Assembly (NCBI RefSeq): GCF_902859625.1
Contig: NZ_CADIJX010000002.1
Coordinates: 434,001 to 498,000, forward strand
Length of the DNA: 64,000 nucleotides
Origin: Achromobacter pestifer
GTDB lineage: Bacteria; Pseudomonadota; Gammaproteobacteria; Burkholderiales; Burkholderiaceae_B
Direction: 5' to 3'
Of the stretch, positions 8,518 to 17,982 are shown piece after piece (positions within the stretch are counted from its first letter, which is position 1; every line of letters begins with the position of its first letter). Below the pieces are notes generated by a model that made no database searches, had not been told where the DNA came from, and was given only the letters and a program-made list of their open reading frames with translations. Position numbers and translations under genes: made by a program.

Positions 8518-11124
8518 TTAGACCTCGATCACGTCCGCCACGTCCTTGTAGTCCGCGATCTTGTCGAAGTTCAGGTATTGATAGATCTGGTCGCCGCTCT
8601 TGTTGATGACGCCCATGTCGGTCATGTACTCGTCCTTGGTCGGGATGCGACCCAGCTTCGAGCAGATGGCGGCCAGCTCGGCCGAACCCAGGTACACGTT
8701 CGTGTTCTTGCCCAGGCGGTTCGGGAAGTTACGGGTGCTGGTCGACATGACGGTGGCGCCTTCGCGCACTTGAGCCTGGTTACCCATGCACAGCGAGCAG
8801 CCCGGCATTTCCGTACGGGCGCCGGCCGTGCCGAACACGCCGTAGTGGCCTTCTTCGGTCAGTTGCGTGGCGTCCATCTTGGTCGGCGGTGCAATCCACA
8901 GCTTGACCGGAATGTCGCGCTTGCCTTCCAGCAGCTTGGACGCTGCGCGGAAGTGGCCGATGTTGGTCATGCAGCTGCCGATGAACACTTCGTCGATCGT
9001 GGCGCCAGCGACTTCCGACAGCGTCTTGACGTCGTCCGGGTCGTTCGGGCAGGCCACGATGGGCTCATGCACGTCGGCCAGGTCGATCTCGATGACGGCG
9101 GCGTATTCCGCGTCGGCGTCCGGCGCCAGCAGCTTGGGATCGGCCAGCCAGGCTTCCATCGCCTTGATGCGGCGGCCCAGCGTGCGTTCGTCTTCGTAGC
9201 CGTTGGCGATCATCCACTTCAGCATCACGATGTTGCTGTTGATGTATTCGATGATCGGTTCTTTGTTCAGGTGCACCGAGCAGCCGGCGGCCGAACGTTC
9301 AGCGGAAGCATCCGACAGTTCAAAGGCTTGTTCGACCTTCAGGTCGGGCAGGCCTTCGATTTCCAGGATGCGGCCGGAGAAGATGTTCTTCTTGCCTTGC
9401 TTGGCGACCGTCAACAGGCCTTGCTTGATGGCGTACAGCGGAATGGCGTTGACCAGATCGCGCAGGGTGACGCCAGGTTGCAGCTTGCCCTTGAAGCGGA
9501 CCAGCACCGATTCCGGCATGTCCAGGGGCATCACGCCCGTGGCGGCGGCAAAGGCCACCAGGCCCGAACCGGCGGGGAACGAGATGCCGATGGGGAAGCG
9601 GGTGTGCGAGTCGCCGCCGGTGCCGACGGTGTCGGGCAACAGCATGCGGTTCAGCCACGAGTGGATCACGCCATCACCCGGACGCAGCGAGATGCCGCCA
9701 CGGGTGCTGATGAATTCCGGCAGCGTGTGGTGCGTCTTGACGTCCACGGGCTTGGGGTAGGCGGCGGTGTGGCAGAACGACTGCATCACCAGATCGGCCG
9801 AGAAGCCCAGGCAAGCCAGGTCTTTCAGTTCGTCGCGGGTCATCGGGCCGGTGGTGTCCTGGCTGCCGACCGAAGTCATCTTCGGTTCGCAGTAGGTGCC
9901 CGGGCGGATGCCTTGGCCTTCCGGCATGCCGCAAGCGCGGCCGACCATCTTCTGGGCCAGGGTGAAACCCTTGCCCGAATCGACCGGGTCCTTGGGCAGA
10001 CGGAACAGCGTCGAGGCCGGCAGGCCCAGCGCTTCACGCGCCTTGGCGGTCAGGCCACGGCCGATGATCAGCGGAATGCGGCCACCGGCGCGCACTTCGT
10101 CGAACAGCACGTCGGACTTCACTTCAAATTCAGCGATGACTTCGCCGTTCTTGATGGCCTTGCCATCATAGGGGCGCAGTTCGACCACGTCGCCCATTTC
10201 CATCTTGGAAACGTCGAGTTCGATCGGCAGGGCGCCGGCGTCTTCCATCGTGTTGTAGAAGATCGGGGCAATCTTGTTGCCCAGGCAGACGCCGCCAAAG
10301 CGCTTGTTCGGCACGAAGGGGATGTCTTCGCCCGTGAACCACAGCACCGAGTTGGTGGCCGACTTGCGCGACGAACCCGTGCCCACCACGTCACCCACGT
10401 AGGCGACCAGGTGGCCCTTGTCCTTCAGCGATTCGATGAACTTGACCGGGCCGCGCTTGCCGTCTTCTTCCGGTTCGAACGCGGCGCCGTCGCGCTTGTT
10501 CTTCAGCATCGCCAGGGCGTGCATCGGGATGTCGGGGCGGGTCGTGGCGTCAGGCGCCGGCGACAGATCGTCGGTGTTGGTTTCGCCAGGCACCTTGAAG
10601 ACGGTGATGGTCAGGCTTTCCGGCAGTTCCGGGCGGCTGGTGAACCATTCGGCGTCGGCCCAGCTTTGCAGCACGGACTTGGCGTTGGCATTGCCGCGAT
10701 CGGCCTTTTCCTTCACGTCGTGGAAGGCGTCAAACATCAGCAGGGTCTTTTTCAGCGCATCGGCGGCGATGGTGCCGATTTCCGCATCGTCCAGCAGATC
10801 GACCAGCGGGCCAATGTTGTAACCGCCGAGCATCGTGCCCAGCAGTTCGGTCGCCTTGGCACGGCTGATCAACGCACAAGCTTCCTTGCCCAGCGCCACG
10901 GCAGCCAGGTAGGACGCCTTCACTTTGGCGGCATCATCCACGCCGGCCGGCACGCGATGGGTCAGCAGTTCGACCAGATTCTGCTCCTCGCCAGCGGGCG
11001 GGTTCTTCAGCAGTTCGATCAGTTCAGCGGTTTGTTTGGCCGTAAGGGGCAGCGGGGGAATCCCCAGAGCCGCGCGTTCGGCAACGTGTTGGCGGTAGTT
11101 ATCCAGCATGTGAGGCCTGCTCAA
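8518..11124 (-). CDS. acnB: Bifunctional aconitate hydratase 2 / 2-methylisocitrate dehydratase
   Basis: An 868-residue protein, matching the usual AcnB length. Domain order is the AcnB type: an N-terminal HEAT-like domain (about 1-160), the swivel domain (about 165-380), then the three 4Fe-4S catalytic domains. Cluster ligands are visible as Cys718 in GSCMTN and Cys776/Cys779 in PGCSLCMGN. It interconverts citrate, cis-aconitate and isocitrate in the TCA cycle, and can act on 2-methyl-cis-aconitate. The promoter has TACAAT (complement of 11156-11161) with the palindromic element 11187-11211 just upstream. That element is shared with acnA at the left end of the window. Confidence 0.97.
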   Translation of the reverse strand: MSRPHMLDNYRQHVAERAALGIPPLPLTAKQTAELIELLKNPPAGEEQNLVELLTHRVPAGVDDAAKVKASYLAAVALGKEACALISRAKATELLGTMLGGYNIGPLVDLLDDAEIGTIAADALKKTLLMFDAFHDVKEKADRGNANAKSVLQSWADAEWFTSRPELPESLTITVFKVPGETNTDDLSPAPDATTRPDIPMHALAMLKNKRDGAAFEPEEDGKRGPVKFIESLKDKGHLVAYVGDVVGTGSSRKSATNSVLWFTGEDIPFVPNKRFGGVCLGNKIAPIFYNTMEDAGALPIELDVSKMEMGDVVELRPYDGKAIKNGEVIAEFEVKSDVLFDEVRAGGRIPLIIGRGLTAKAREALGLPASTLFRLPKDPVDSGKGFTLAQKMVGRACGMPEGQGIRPGTYCEPKMTSVGSQDTTGPMTRDELKDLACLGFSADLVMQSFCHTAAYPKPVDVKTHHTLPEFISTRGGISLRPGDGVIHSWLNRMLLPDTVGTGGDSHTRFPIGISFPAGSGLVAFAAATGVMPLDMPESVLVRFKGKLQPGVTLRDLVNAIPLYAIKQGLLTVAKQGKKNIFSGRILEIEGLPDLKVEQAFELSDASAERSAAGCSVHLNKEPIIEYINSNIVMLKWMIANGYEDERTLGRRIKAMEAWLADPKLLAPDADAEYAAVIEIDLADVHEPIVACPNDPDDVKTLSEVAGATIDEVFIGSCMTNIGHFRAASKLLEGKRDIPVKLWIAPPTKMDATQLTEEGHYGVFGTAGARTEMPGCSLCMGNQAQVREGATVMSTSTRNFPNRLGKNTNVYLGSAELAAICSKLGRIPTKDEYMTDMGVINKSGDQIYQYLNFDKIADYKDVADVIEV

Positions 11125-11155
11125 AGTCGGGTTGGAAGAAGGGTTGTTGGGCAGA

Positions 11156-11185
11156 ATTGTAGAGGTAACAGGGGGCGGCTAGCAA
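11156..11185 (-). promoter_or_regulatory. Candidate acnB promoter
   Basis: On the minus strand, TTGCTA (complement of 11180-11185) and TACAAT (complement of 11156-11161) are separated by 18 bp. The shared aconitase operator abuts the -35. A TACAAT hexamer occupies a similar place upstream of acnA. Confidence 0.55.
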
Positions 11186-11186
11186 A

Positions 11187-11211
11187 TGTCTTATATCTTA
11201 TATAAGACTTG
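11187..11211 (-). promoter_or_regulatory. Palindromic operator upstream of acnB, identical to the acnA element
   Basis: This is the second copy of the 25-bp element with core TCTTATATAAGA; all 25 bases match 189-213. It ends one base upstream of the candidate -35 and 62 bp from the acnB ATG. Identity beyond the palindrome suggests selection on the whole site, not only the half-sites. Confidence 0.75.
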
Positions 11212-11270
11212 AGCCGATAGCTGTTGCTTACCGGCGACGGGAGACGGCGCGCGGCAGCATCACAGGCAAG

Positions 11271-11291
11271 AAAAAGACGGCCCGCAGGCCG
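11271..11291 (-). terminator. Rho-independent terminator
   Basis: CGGCC and GGCCG pair around a TGCG loop, and on the minus strand a five-T run follows (complement of 11271-11275). It ends the two-gene FxLYD-like operon whose last stop is at 11334. Confidence 0.7.
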
Positions 11292-11333
11292 CCTGTTTCG
11301 CGTGCGCGCCACGGGAAGGCGCCGGATCGGGGG

Positions 11334-12239
11334 CTAGCGGGTCGCCGTGTCGTAGACCAGTCCCACGCGGGCGAAATTACCGCCGTATTGCTTGACTTGG
11401 GTCTCGAATGGCGCGCTTTCCCCAGGTTTCAACTTGGGCAACCGCAGTTCCTGGTACGTGGCGCCCGACAGTTTGTCCTGGGCGTCATACAGGCTGATCC
11501 AGACGCGCACCTTGTCGACCTCGATCTGGTCGTCATTACGAACCCGGCCGTGGACGGTGACGTATTTGTAACGGTAACGGTAGCTGAAATTGAGGGTGCC
11601 GGTGCCCACGCCGGCCTCGGTCTTCTCAACCGTGACGGCCAGCTTCGCGCGGGGGCCGGGCAGCGCGGCGCGCTTGGCGGGCCGCCAATCCGCCTTGACC
11701 TCGGTTATCCGTTCGTAGCGTCCACCGGACATGGCCACCGGCACCCGTTCGCCCGGGTACAGGTAGGCGGGCAGGCGCCAGTCCTGGCGCAAGTCCACGC
11801 CGCGCGACCCGTCGAACACAGAGATCTTCACCTCCGGCGACAAGGCGACGTAGCTGTCGCTGGTGTTGACCAGTTCGGCATACAGGACCGGCCGTTCGAT
11901 CTCGTCCAACAGCTTGCGGGGCTCGGACAGGGCATAGGACTTGGAGTCGAACAGCGCGAAATCCGGGTCCAGCAGCTCTTCAGTCGTAAGGCGTACGTGG
12001 TCAATGACCCGGGTATTGGCCGGGCTGACCCGCACGATACGGCTGGCAGGGCCAATGTCCTTGGGCGCTTCATCCTTGGGCGCGGCAGCGGCCTGCGGGG
12101 GGGCGGGCGGCGCGAACTGCTGCGCGACCCAGGGGCCGATCGGGGTGTGCTTGGCCAGGGCAAAGCCGGCAGCGGCCACAACGACCAGCGCCAATCCGGC
12201 CTTGGCCGGCCAGGACAGGGGCTTCGGTTCAGCTTTCAC
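11334..12239 (-). CDS. Membrane-anchored protein with Ig-like (FxLYD-type) domains
   Basis: A 301-residue protein with one N-terminal transmembrane segment (about 14-30), an Ala/Pro-rich linker (about 40-60) and a periplasmic beta-rich region. The C-terminal part (VTVHGRVRNDDQIEVDKVRVWISLYD) has the alternating pattern of FxLYD domains. An internal part (YAELVNTSDSYVALSPEVKISVFD) may be a second such repeat. It overlaps the upstream zinc-ribbon gene by 11 bases, so they are co-translated. No enzyme motifs are visible. The function is unknown; a structural or binding role at the membrane is the modest inference. Confidence 0.6.
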   Translation of the reverse strand: MKAEPKPLSWPAKAGLALVVVAAAGFALAKHTPIGPWVAQQFAPPAPPQAAAAPKDEAPKDIGPASRIVRVSPANTRVIDHVRLTTEELLDPDFALFDSKSYALSEPRKLLDEIERPVLYAELVNTSDSYVALSPEVKISVFDGSRGVDLRQDWRLPAYLYPGERVPVAMSGGRYERITEVKADWRPAKRAALPGPRAKLAVTVEKTEAGVGTGTLNFSYRYRYKYVTVHGRVRNDDQIEVDKVRVWISLYDAQDKLSGATYQELRLPKLKPGESAPFETQVKQYGGNFARVGLVYDTATR

Positions 12240-13113
12240 TTTGCACCATGTAATCGTAGGACGCGACGTTGCCGTCGCCTAGCATCTCGCAGTGCGCCTC
12301 GAACACCGTCACCGCGCCGGGCGCCAGGGCACCGGCAGTGGCATAGCCGTTGCCGGTGCCGATCAGGGCGCCGTCGTCGCCATAGAGCATGACGGTGATC
12401 TGGGTACTGTTGGCCACCGTCGAGCCCTGGTTTTTCAGCAGGCCCACCAGCCGGTACGAGCCGTCGTTGCGCACCAATTGCACCTTGCTGGGCGTCACGT
12501 CATTGTTCTTTCCGCGCGCGGGCGACGGCGTAGCCACTTCCAGCGCATAGCGGGTATAGGCCTTGTCGGGCACCGTGATCAGCACGGGGGCGTATTCGCC
12601 CGGCTGCAATGTGCGCGACGACGGGGACGCGGAGGTCGACGACAGCGTTAATTCGCCCTGGAAGAAGGTGGCGGTCACGCGCGGCGAATCGATCTTCTTG
12701 CCGGTTTCGTTGCGCATCATCATGACCAACTGCTTGCGGCCGCGCGTCTGCGTTTCGCGTACGTCGGTCAGCTTGACCAGCGAGGCATCGATCGGCGGGG
12801 GCGGCGCGGCGCGGCGCGGGGCCGGTGCGGTGCCCGAATTCATCAGCGAGGCGACAAGCGGGATGGCGATCGCGGCCACCACGGCCAGCACGATTGCCGC
12901 GACCGCGCCGGGCTTGACCTGCGGCGTAGCGTTGGGCTGCTGCATGCCGCGCAGGATCTTTTCCAACCGCTGAGCAACGTCGTCCTCTACCAGCGTCAAG
13001 GCGTGGCAGTGGTTGCAACGGTATTCGTTTGGGGCCAATTTGGTGAACTGGGCGCTGCCGCACGTTGAGCAGGTCAGCGTCACGGTATTGATCGTGGTCT
13101 GTTTGGGCGTCAT
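12229..13113 (-). CDS. Zinc-ribbon membrane protein with FxLYD-type domain
   Basis: A 294-residue protein. An N-terminal zinc ribbon is formed by CSTCG (about 12-16) and CNHCH (about 29-33). A single transmembrane helix lies at about 70-88 (AAIVLAVVAAIAIPLVASLM), then a Pro/Arg-rich linker. Two beta domains follow, the second reading LVGLLKNQGSTVANSTQITVMLYGDDG, typical of FxLYD. The zinc ribbon would be cytoplasmic and the Ig-like part periplasmic. It is first of a two-gene operon with an 11-base overlap. Function is not known; the shared architecture suggests the two products form a complex. Confidence 0.65.
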   Translation of the reverse strand: MTPKQTTINTVTLTCSTCGSAQFTKLAPNEYRCNHCHALTLVEDDVAQRLEKILRGMQQPNATPQVKPGAVAAIVLAVVAAIAIPLVASLMNSGTAPAPRRAAPPPPIDASLVKLTDVRETQTRGRKQLVMMMRNETGKKIDSPRVTATFFQGELTLSSTSASPSSRTLQPGEYAPVLITVPDKAYTRYALEVATPSPARGKNNDVTPSKVQLVRNDGSYRLVGLLKNQGSTVANSTQITVMLYGDDGALIGTGNGYATAGALAPGAVTVFEAHCEMLGDGNVASYDYMVQSES

Positions 13114-13384
13114 TCAGGCAAGGTCTTACCGGTAAGGACTGACAGGGCGGCAAGGATAGCGGCAGTGCGCCAAAGGCGTGGTGCAGGGACGCTTCCATTT
13201 GTGACAAGATATGTGAACAGGCCCGTCGGGTGCCGTTGAGCGGGGTGTCAGTACCCCGGTGATATCATCGCCGCCTTAGGAAAATCCCCTTGAAAGCTCG
13301 CACGCAGCATCCGCGGTGCGGGTTTGCCGTCCCCTGACGGGCGCCTGTTGTCCTGGGGCGGCCCGCGACAAAAAAACCTTACGC

Positions 13385-14149
13385 ATGAGCATCTCCCAAC
13401 ACCTGCTGTTCCTGGCCTGCGTGGCGCTTGCCACCTATGCCCAGACCATGACCGGGTTCGCGTTCGGGTTGGTGCTGCTGGGGCTGTCCGGCGTGTTTCA
13501 GTTGGCGTCGGTGTCCGAAGTGGCGAATGTGGTCAGCGTGCTGTCGCTGGTGAACGCCGCCGTGACCCTGGCGCGTGCCAAGCCGCAGGTGAACTGGTCG
13601 GTGATGCGGCCGGCGATGGCCGCAAGCCTGGCGGGCGTGGGTGTGGGCGTGGCGGTGCTGACGTGGATCAGTGGCTCGACGACGGTGGTGTTGCAACTGC
13701 TGCTGGGCGTCACGATCCTGGCTTGCGCCGTCCTGTTGGTGGCGCGCGCGAAGCCGTTGGAACGGCTGTCGTCCAAGCTGTCGTTCGTCTTCTTCGGCGG
13801 CATATCGGGCGTGCTGGGTGGACTGTTTTCCAGCGCCGGGCCGCCAATGGTTTATCACCTGTACCGTCAACCCTTGCCGCTGGCGTCCATCCGCAACAGC
13901 CTGCTCGTGCTGTTTTCAGTGAACGCCGCGGTGCGCCTGGCCTTGGTGACCGGACAGGGGGCATTCATGGCCTCGTCGTTCTGGCTCAGCGTGCAGGCGC
14001 TGCCGGTGGTGATCGGCGTGACCTGGGTGGCACGGCGCTACGGCACGGTTGGCTCGATGAAGACCGTCAAGCGCATGGTGTTTGTACTGCTGCTGGCCGC
14101 CGGCCTGGGACTGATCGTGCCGGCGGCGCGGATACTGGCGACGAGCTAG
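13385..14149 (+). CDS. TSUP (TauE/SafE) family membrane transporter
   Basis: A 254-residue integral membrane protein with about eight hydrophobic helices. It carries the family feature TYAQTMTGFAFGLVLL near the N-terminus and GLFSSAGPPMVYHLYRQ in the second half. TSUP proteins move sulfite, sulfoacetate or other organic anions. I start at MSISQHLLF because the upstream extension is hydrophilic and Cys-rich. It stands alone, converging on the CBS gene. The substrate is unknown. Confidence 0.8.
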   Translation: MSISQHLLFLACVALATYAQTMTGFAFGLVLLGLSGVFQLASVSEVANVVSVLSLVNAAVTLARAKPQVNWSVMRPAMAASLAGVGVGVAVLTWISGSTTVVLQLLLGVTILACAVLLVARAKPLERLSSKLSFVFFGGISGVLGGLFSSAGPPMVYHLYRQPLPLASIRNSLLVLFSVNAAVRLALVTGQGAFMASSFWLSVQALPVVIGVTWVARRYGTVGSMKTVKRMVFVLLLAAGLGLIVPAARILATS

Positions 14150-14182
14150 CCCGTCAACGCATCGGCGCCGCGGCAAGGACGC

Positions 14183-14623
14183 TCAGGCGTGGCCGCCGCT
14201 GATGTAGCGTTCCAGTTCATGGATGATGAATTTCTGTTCGCTCATGACGTCCTTGACCAAATCGCCAATGGACAGCAGGCCAATCAGTTTTTCGTTATCG
14301 ATGACCGGAAGATGGCGAAAGTGCCGTTCGGTCATCATGGCCATACAGTGTTCCCGGGTGTCACCGGGACCAACGTAATAGACCGAGTCCGTCATGATGT
14401 CGCGCACCTTGGTGCTGCGCGATGAACGGTCTTGCAGAACGACCTTGCGTGCATAGTCGCGCTCGGACAGCATGCCCAGCACGGTATCGCCTTCCACAAC
14501 GACCACCGCGCCGATGCTGCGTTCGGCCATGGTCTTGATGGCGTCATACACCGATGTGTCCGGCGCAACCGTCACGACGGATTGGTTCGGCTTTTCCCTG
14601 AGAATCTCAGCAACTGTCTTCAC
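14183..14623 (-). CDS. Tandem CBS-domain protein
   Basis: A 146-residue protein made of two CBS domains (about 10-65 and 75-130), the second with HFRHLPVIDNEKLIGLLSIGDLV. Such Bateman modules bind adenine nucleotides and often report energy state. The start chosen is a GTG preceded by GGGAG at a 6-base spacing; the longer frame starts at an unsupported TTG eight codons upstream. It is monocistronic and convergent with the TSUP gene. The partner enzyme is not evident. Confidence 0.8.
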   Translation of the reverse strand: MKTVAEILREKPNQSVVTVAPDTSVYDAIKTMAERSIGAVVVVEGDTVLGMLSERDYARKVVLQDRSSRSTKVRDIMTDSVYYVGPGDTREHCMAMMTERHFRHLPVIDNEKLIGLLSIGDLVKDVMSEQKFIIHELERYISGGHA

Positions 14624-14717
14624 GATGTGCTCCCGAATCGCTTGCAAGGTTCAAACGTGGACCGCATGTCGCGGGCTCGGCCCCGCGGGGTGCCGCGCGT
14701 CGCTACCATGCTCCATC

Positions 14718-15662
14718 CTAAGCCTGCCGGCCACCTTGCCGCAAGCGCGGCTCGGGATATTTGACGGGCTTGTCGCGGAATGCCTGGCTGGCCATCTCTC
14801 GCAGGTTGCGTGCGGCGCTGCGTTCCGTGTCGGGATTCCATGCCAGTGAAATGCCGATGGAGGCATCTGCCGGGAAGTCGGCCAACGTCTTGTAGACCAC
14901 GTTGGGGCCGGGATGGCGGCGGCTGCCGGCGGGCACCAACGCCACGCCCAGCCCGCTTTCGACCAGGCTCAGCAGCGTTTGCACCTGTACCGCCTCCTGC
15001 GTGATGCGGGGAGTGAAGCCGCGCAACTGGCAGGCGTTGATCGCCGCCATGCGCAACCCCGCCGCTTCCGTCGCGGTATACATGATGAAGGCTTCGTCCG
15101 CCAGATCGGTCAAGCGGATGCGGCCACGGCGCGCAAGCGGATGCCCCTTGGGCACGGCCAGCGCGAAGTTCTCGGTGGTCAACGGCGCCAGGCGCACGTT
15201 CGACCCCATGGCGACCGGCACACGCACGATGCCGACCTCCAGCGCATCTTCCGCCAGGTCCTGCATGATGCGGATCGACGTCGCTTCGCGCAGCACGACC
15301 GTCACGCCAGGGTAACGTTGGCGAAATAGCGGCAGGATGCGAGGCAGGATGCCGTGGGTGGCGGAGCCCACGAAACCGATCCGCACGGTGCCGCCTTCAC
15401 CGGCGGCGCCCGCGCGCGCCGCCAGCCGAAACTGTTCGGCATGGAACAGGGCGCGGCGCGCTTCGTCCCGGGCGGCCAGCCCGGCTTCGGTCAATTGCAC
15501 GCCCTGACGGCCACGCACGAATAGCGGCACGCCCACGGCTTCTTCAAGCTTGCGGATCGAAACCGACAAAGGCGGTTGCGACATGTGCAGCTTTTCTGCC
15601 GCGCGGTGGAAATTCAGCGTGTCGGCAAGCACCAGGAACTGCTGTAGATGGCGGAAATCCAT
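14718..15662 (-). CDS. LysR-family transcriptional regulator
   Basis: A 314-residue LysR regulator starting at MDFRHLQQFLVL. The DNA-binding helix-turn-helix is at about 5-62 (NFHRAAEKLHMSQPPLSVSIRKLE), and the effector domain starts near residue 90. It lies 87 bases downstream of, and on the same strand as, the two acyl-CoA dehydrogenase genes at 15750-17908, so it may be the last gene of that operon. It is the best candidate for controlling the acyl-CoA cluster around 15.7-20.2 kb, but nothing in the sequence proves this. Confidence 0.85.
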   Translation of the reverse strand: MDFRHLQQFLVLADTLNFHRAAEKLHMSQPPLSVSIRKLEEAVGVPLFVRGRQGVQLTEAGLAARDEARRALFHAEQFRLAARAGAAGEGGTVRIGFVGSATHGILPRILPLFRQRYPGVTVVLREATSIRIMQDLAEDALEVGIVRVPVAMGSNVRLAPLTTENFALAVPKGHPLARRGRIRLTDLADEAFIMYTATEAAGLRMAAINACQLRGFTPRITQEAVQVQTLLSLVESGLGVALVPAGSRRHPGPNVVYKTLADFPADASIGISLAWNPDTERSAARNLREMASQAFRDKPVKYPEPRLRQGGRQA

Positions 15663-15749
15663 AGGGGCGGCCCGAGGCGATGGTTGCCCTGGATGATACG
15701 GCGCACGTATCGGCAACGGCATCGGTGCTATCCCTTTGGTATCAGCGCG

Positions 15750-16748
15750 TCATGCCTGGCCTTGAAGCGCCGTGCGCAGGTAGGTCAGGGCGTCCGCGCC
15801 GCTGGCCAGCGCGTGCGCGCCAATGCGTTCGTGCCAATAGGACTCGGACCCGCCCGCCAGCCGCCAATCGCGCAAGCGCCGGGTATGCAATTGCAGATCG
15901 TATTCCGCCGTGATGCCGATCGCGCCGTGCACGGCATGCGCGATGTCGGCGACGACCGGCACCGCCTGGCTGGCGCGGGCCTTGCCCATGGCAGCCAGCA
16001 GCGCTTGCGGCAGCGCGCCGTGGCCCTGGAAGGCCAGTTGCGCGGCCATGCGGACGGCCCAAACCTGCTCGGCCATCACGCTGATCTGCTGCTGCACCGC
16101 CTGGAAGCGGCCGATGGGTTTGCCGAATTGCGTGCGGGTATTGGCGTAGTCCAGCGTCAGCGCCAGGACCCGGTCCATCGCGCCCGCCATCAGGCCGGCA
16201 TAGGCGGTGGCCGACAGTTCGTCCAGCAACGTGCCACTGCCAAGGCACTCCGCGTCCGCCAACGTCCATGACGCTTCGCCGTCCAGACTGCCATGGATGC
16301 CGTTGGGGTGGATGCAGCCGGCTTGCGCGGGCAGCAGCCAGGCCTGCCCATTGATCTGCGCCAGCACATTGTCCGCCACCCGAATCCAGGGCACGTTGCT
16401 GCCTGTCACCCGCTTGCCTTGGATCGCCAGGCCGTGCGCGGCGATGGTGATCGACCCCGCAGGCCGGGAGCGTCCCGCGTTGGCAAGCCAGGCGCGTGCC
16501 AGCAAGGTGTGCGCGATCGGGTAGGGGCAAAGGTGGCGGCCGGCGGCCAGCACCACGGGCAACGCATCGGGCAAGTCCAGCCCTGCGCCGCCTTGCGCGT
16601 CGGGCACCAGCGCGTCGGCAAAGCCGGCCGCTTCGCAGGCCGCCCACGCTTCGGCGACGGCGTGGCCTTGCTCGATGCGGCGGAGTTGTTCGGGCGTGCA
16701 GGTCTGCGCGAACAGGCGTTCGGCGGCGTCACCAAGCAGATTGTCCAT
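15750..16748 (-). CDS. Acyl-CoA dehydrogenase family protein, short non-canonical subunit
   Basis: A 332-residue acyl-CoA dehydrogenase homologue, shorter than the usual 380. The FAD-binding C-terminal helices are recognisable (TRTQFGKPIGRFQAVQQQ, then AHAVHGAIGITAEYDLQLH). The region that normally holds the catalytic Glu near the C-terminus reads LAGGSESYWHERIG and does not match well. It is 11 bases downstream of a full-length family member at 16760. Pairs like this are known from heteromeric dehydrogenases of the FadE type in actinobacteria, where one subunit lacks the catalytic base. I infer an alpha-beta enzyme here. Confidence 0.8.
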   Translation of the reverse strand: MDNLLGDAAERLFAQTCTPEQLRRIEQGHAVAEAWAACEAAGFADALVPDAQGGAGLDLPDALPVVLAAGRHLCPYPIAHTLLARAWLANAGRSRPAGSITIAAHGLAIQGKRVTGSNVPWIRVADNVLAQINGQAWLLPAQAGCIHPNGIHGSLDGEASWTLADAECLGSGTLLDELSATAYAGLMAGAMDRVLALTLDYANTRTQFGKPIGRFQAVQQQISVMAEQVWAVRMAAQLAFQGHGALPQALLAAMGKARASQAVPVVADIAHAVHGAIGITAEYDLQLHTRRLRDWRLAGGSESYWHERIGAHALASGADALTYLRTALQGQA

Positions 16749-16759
16749 GAAGGTCGTCC

Positions 16760-17908
16760 TTATCGAAGGCCAAGGCCGCGGGCGATGATGCCGCGCAGGA
16801 TTTCACGGGTGCCGCCGCGCAAGGAAAACGTGGGGCTGACCTGTTCCAAATACGCGAGCGTGCGCAGCAGCGGCAACGGCGGCGGCACATCGGGACGGCG
16901 GCCCAGTACGTCGCCGATCAGGCGAGGAATAAGCTGTTCAAGTTCCGTACCCAGATCCTTGACCAATGCGGCCTCCGTGGCGGGGCTGCCCCCGGCGGCC
17001 AGCTTGCCGGCTATCGACAGCGACATGGCACGCAGCACCGCCATCTGCGACAGGATATTGCCCAGCGCGGCACGGCTGCCGGCATCGTCCGACAGGTTGC
17101 GACAATGCGTCAGCCAGCATTCCAACAGGGCGATGCTGGAATACAGGCGCTCGGGGCCGCTGCGCTCGAATGCCAGTTCGGCATTCACCTGGGCCCAGCC
17201 CGCGCCGGCTTCACCGATCAAGGCGTCGGGGGCCAGTTCGACATTGTCGAAGAAGACTTCCGAGAAATGGGCGTCGCCCGCCAAGTCTTCGATGGGACGG
17301 ATGGACACACCCGGCAGCGACAAGTCAATGATCAGTTGCGACAAGCCCTGATGGCGGTCTTCCGCCGTGCCGGAAGTGCGGACCAGCGCAATCATGTAGT
17401 GCGAACGATGCGCGTTGGTCGTCCAGATCTTGCTGCCGTTCAGCCGCCATCCATCCGCCATGGGCTCGGCCCGGCTGCGGATGCTGGCCAGGTCGGATCC
17501 GGACCCGGGCTCACTCATGCCGATGCAGAAGAACGCTTCGGCGCGGCAGATTCGGGGCAGATAGAAGGCCTGTTGCGCGGCCGTGCCGTATTTGTGGATC
17601 AGCGGCGCGCTTTGCCGGTCGGCGATCCAGTGGGCCGACACGGGTGCTCCCGCACCCAACAATTCTTCCGACAGGACAAAGCGCGCGAAGTGGCCGCGTG
17701 CCGCGCCGCCATGCTCTTGCGGCAAGGTCAAGCCCAGCCAACCGCGCTCGGCCAGTTGGCGGCTGAATCCCGCGTCAAAGCCCATCCATGACCGCGCGCG
17801 TTCGTCGGGTTCCAGGCCATCCAATGCGTCAGCGAGAAAGGCGCGCACCTCGGCGCGCAGGGCCTCGTCCCCAGGAGGGATGGCAGTGAGTTCCAGCGTG
17901 TCGATCAT
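16760..17908 (-). CDS. Acyl-CoA dehydrogenase
   Basis: A 382-residue acyl-CoA dehydrogenase. CIGMSEPGSGSDLASIRSRA (about 131-150) is the flavin/substrate signature, WTTNAHRS the next conserved block, and RGGTREILRGIIARGLG closes the protein. It oxidises an acyl-CoA to the 2-enoyl-CoA, passing electrons to ETF. It is first of an operon with the short subunit at 15750 and is divergent from the crotonase at 18136. The gap between them carries a 12-bp inverted repeat. Chain length or ring substrate cannot be told. Confidence 0.9.
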   Translation of the reverse strand: MIDTLELTAIPPGDEALRAEVRAFLADALDGLEPDERARSWMGFDAGFSRQLAERGWLGLTLPQEHGGAARGHFARFVLSEELLGAGAPVSAHWIADRQSAPLIHKYGTAAQQAFYLPRICRAEAFFCIGMSEPGSGSDLASIRSRAEPMADGWRLNGSKIWTTNAHRSHYMIALVRTSGTAEDRHQGLSQLIIDLSLPGVSIRPIEDLAGDAHFSEVFFDNVELAPDALIGEAGAGWAQVNAELAFERSGPERLYSSIALLECWLTHCRNLSDDAGSRAALGNILSQMAVLRAMSLSIAGKLAAGGSPATEAALVKDLGTELEQLIPRLIGDVLGRRPDVPPPLPLLRTLAYLEQVSPTFSLRGGTREILRGIIARGLGLR

Positions 17909-17982
17909 GGGTGCTCCGGTGCGGTCTGGGCCGTGTCATGGGAAGGGCGCTGACGGCCACTATCCCCGAGCGTGATGTCGGT

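Noticed and set aside
8482-11205. 907-codon open frame on plus strand opposite acnB
   Set aside because: It is the antisense shadow of a highly GC-biased gene; its translation is His/Gln/Arg/Gly-rich without any family motif, whereas the minus-strand AcnB is unmistakable.
11121-11312. 63-codon minus-strand frame between acnB and the FxLYD operon
   Set aside because: It spans the acnB promoter, operator and a terminator, and has no ribosome site or family similarity.
13241-13258. Small hairpin CGGGGT/ACCCCG upstream of the TSUP gene
   Set aside because: Six base pairs in a GC-rich gap with no T-tract; too weak to assign as terminator or switch.
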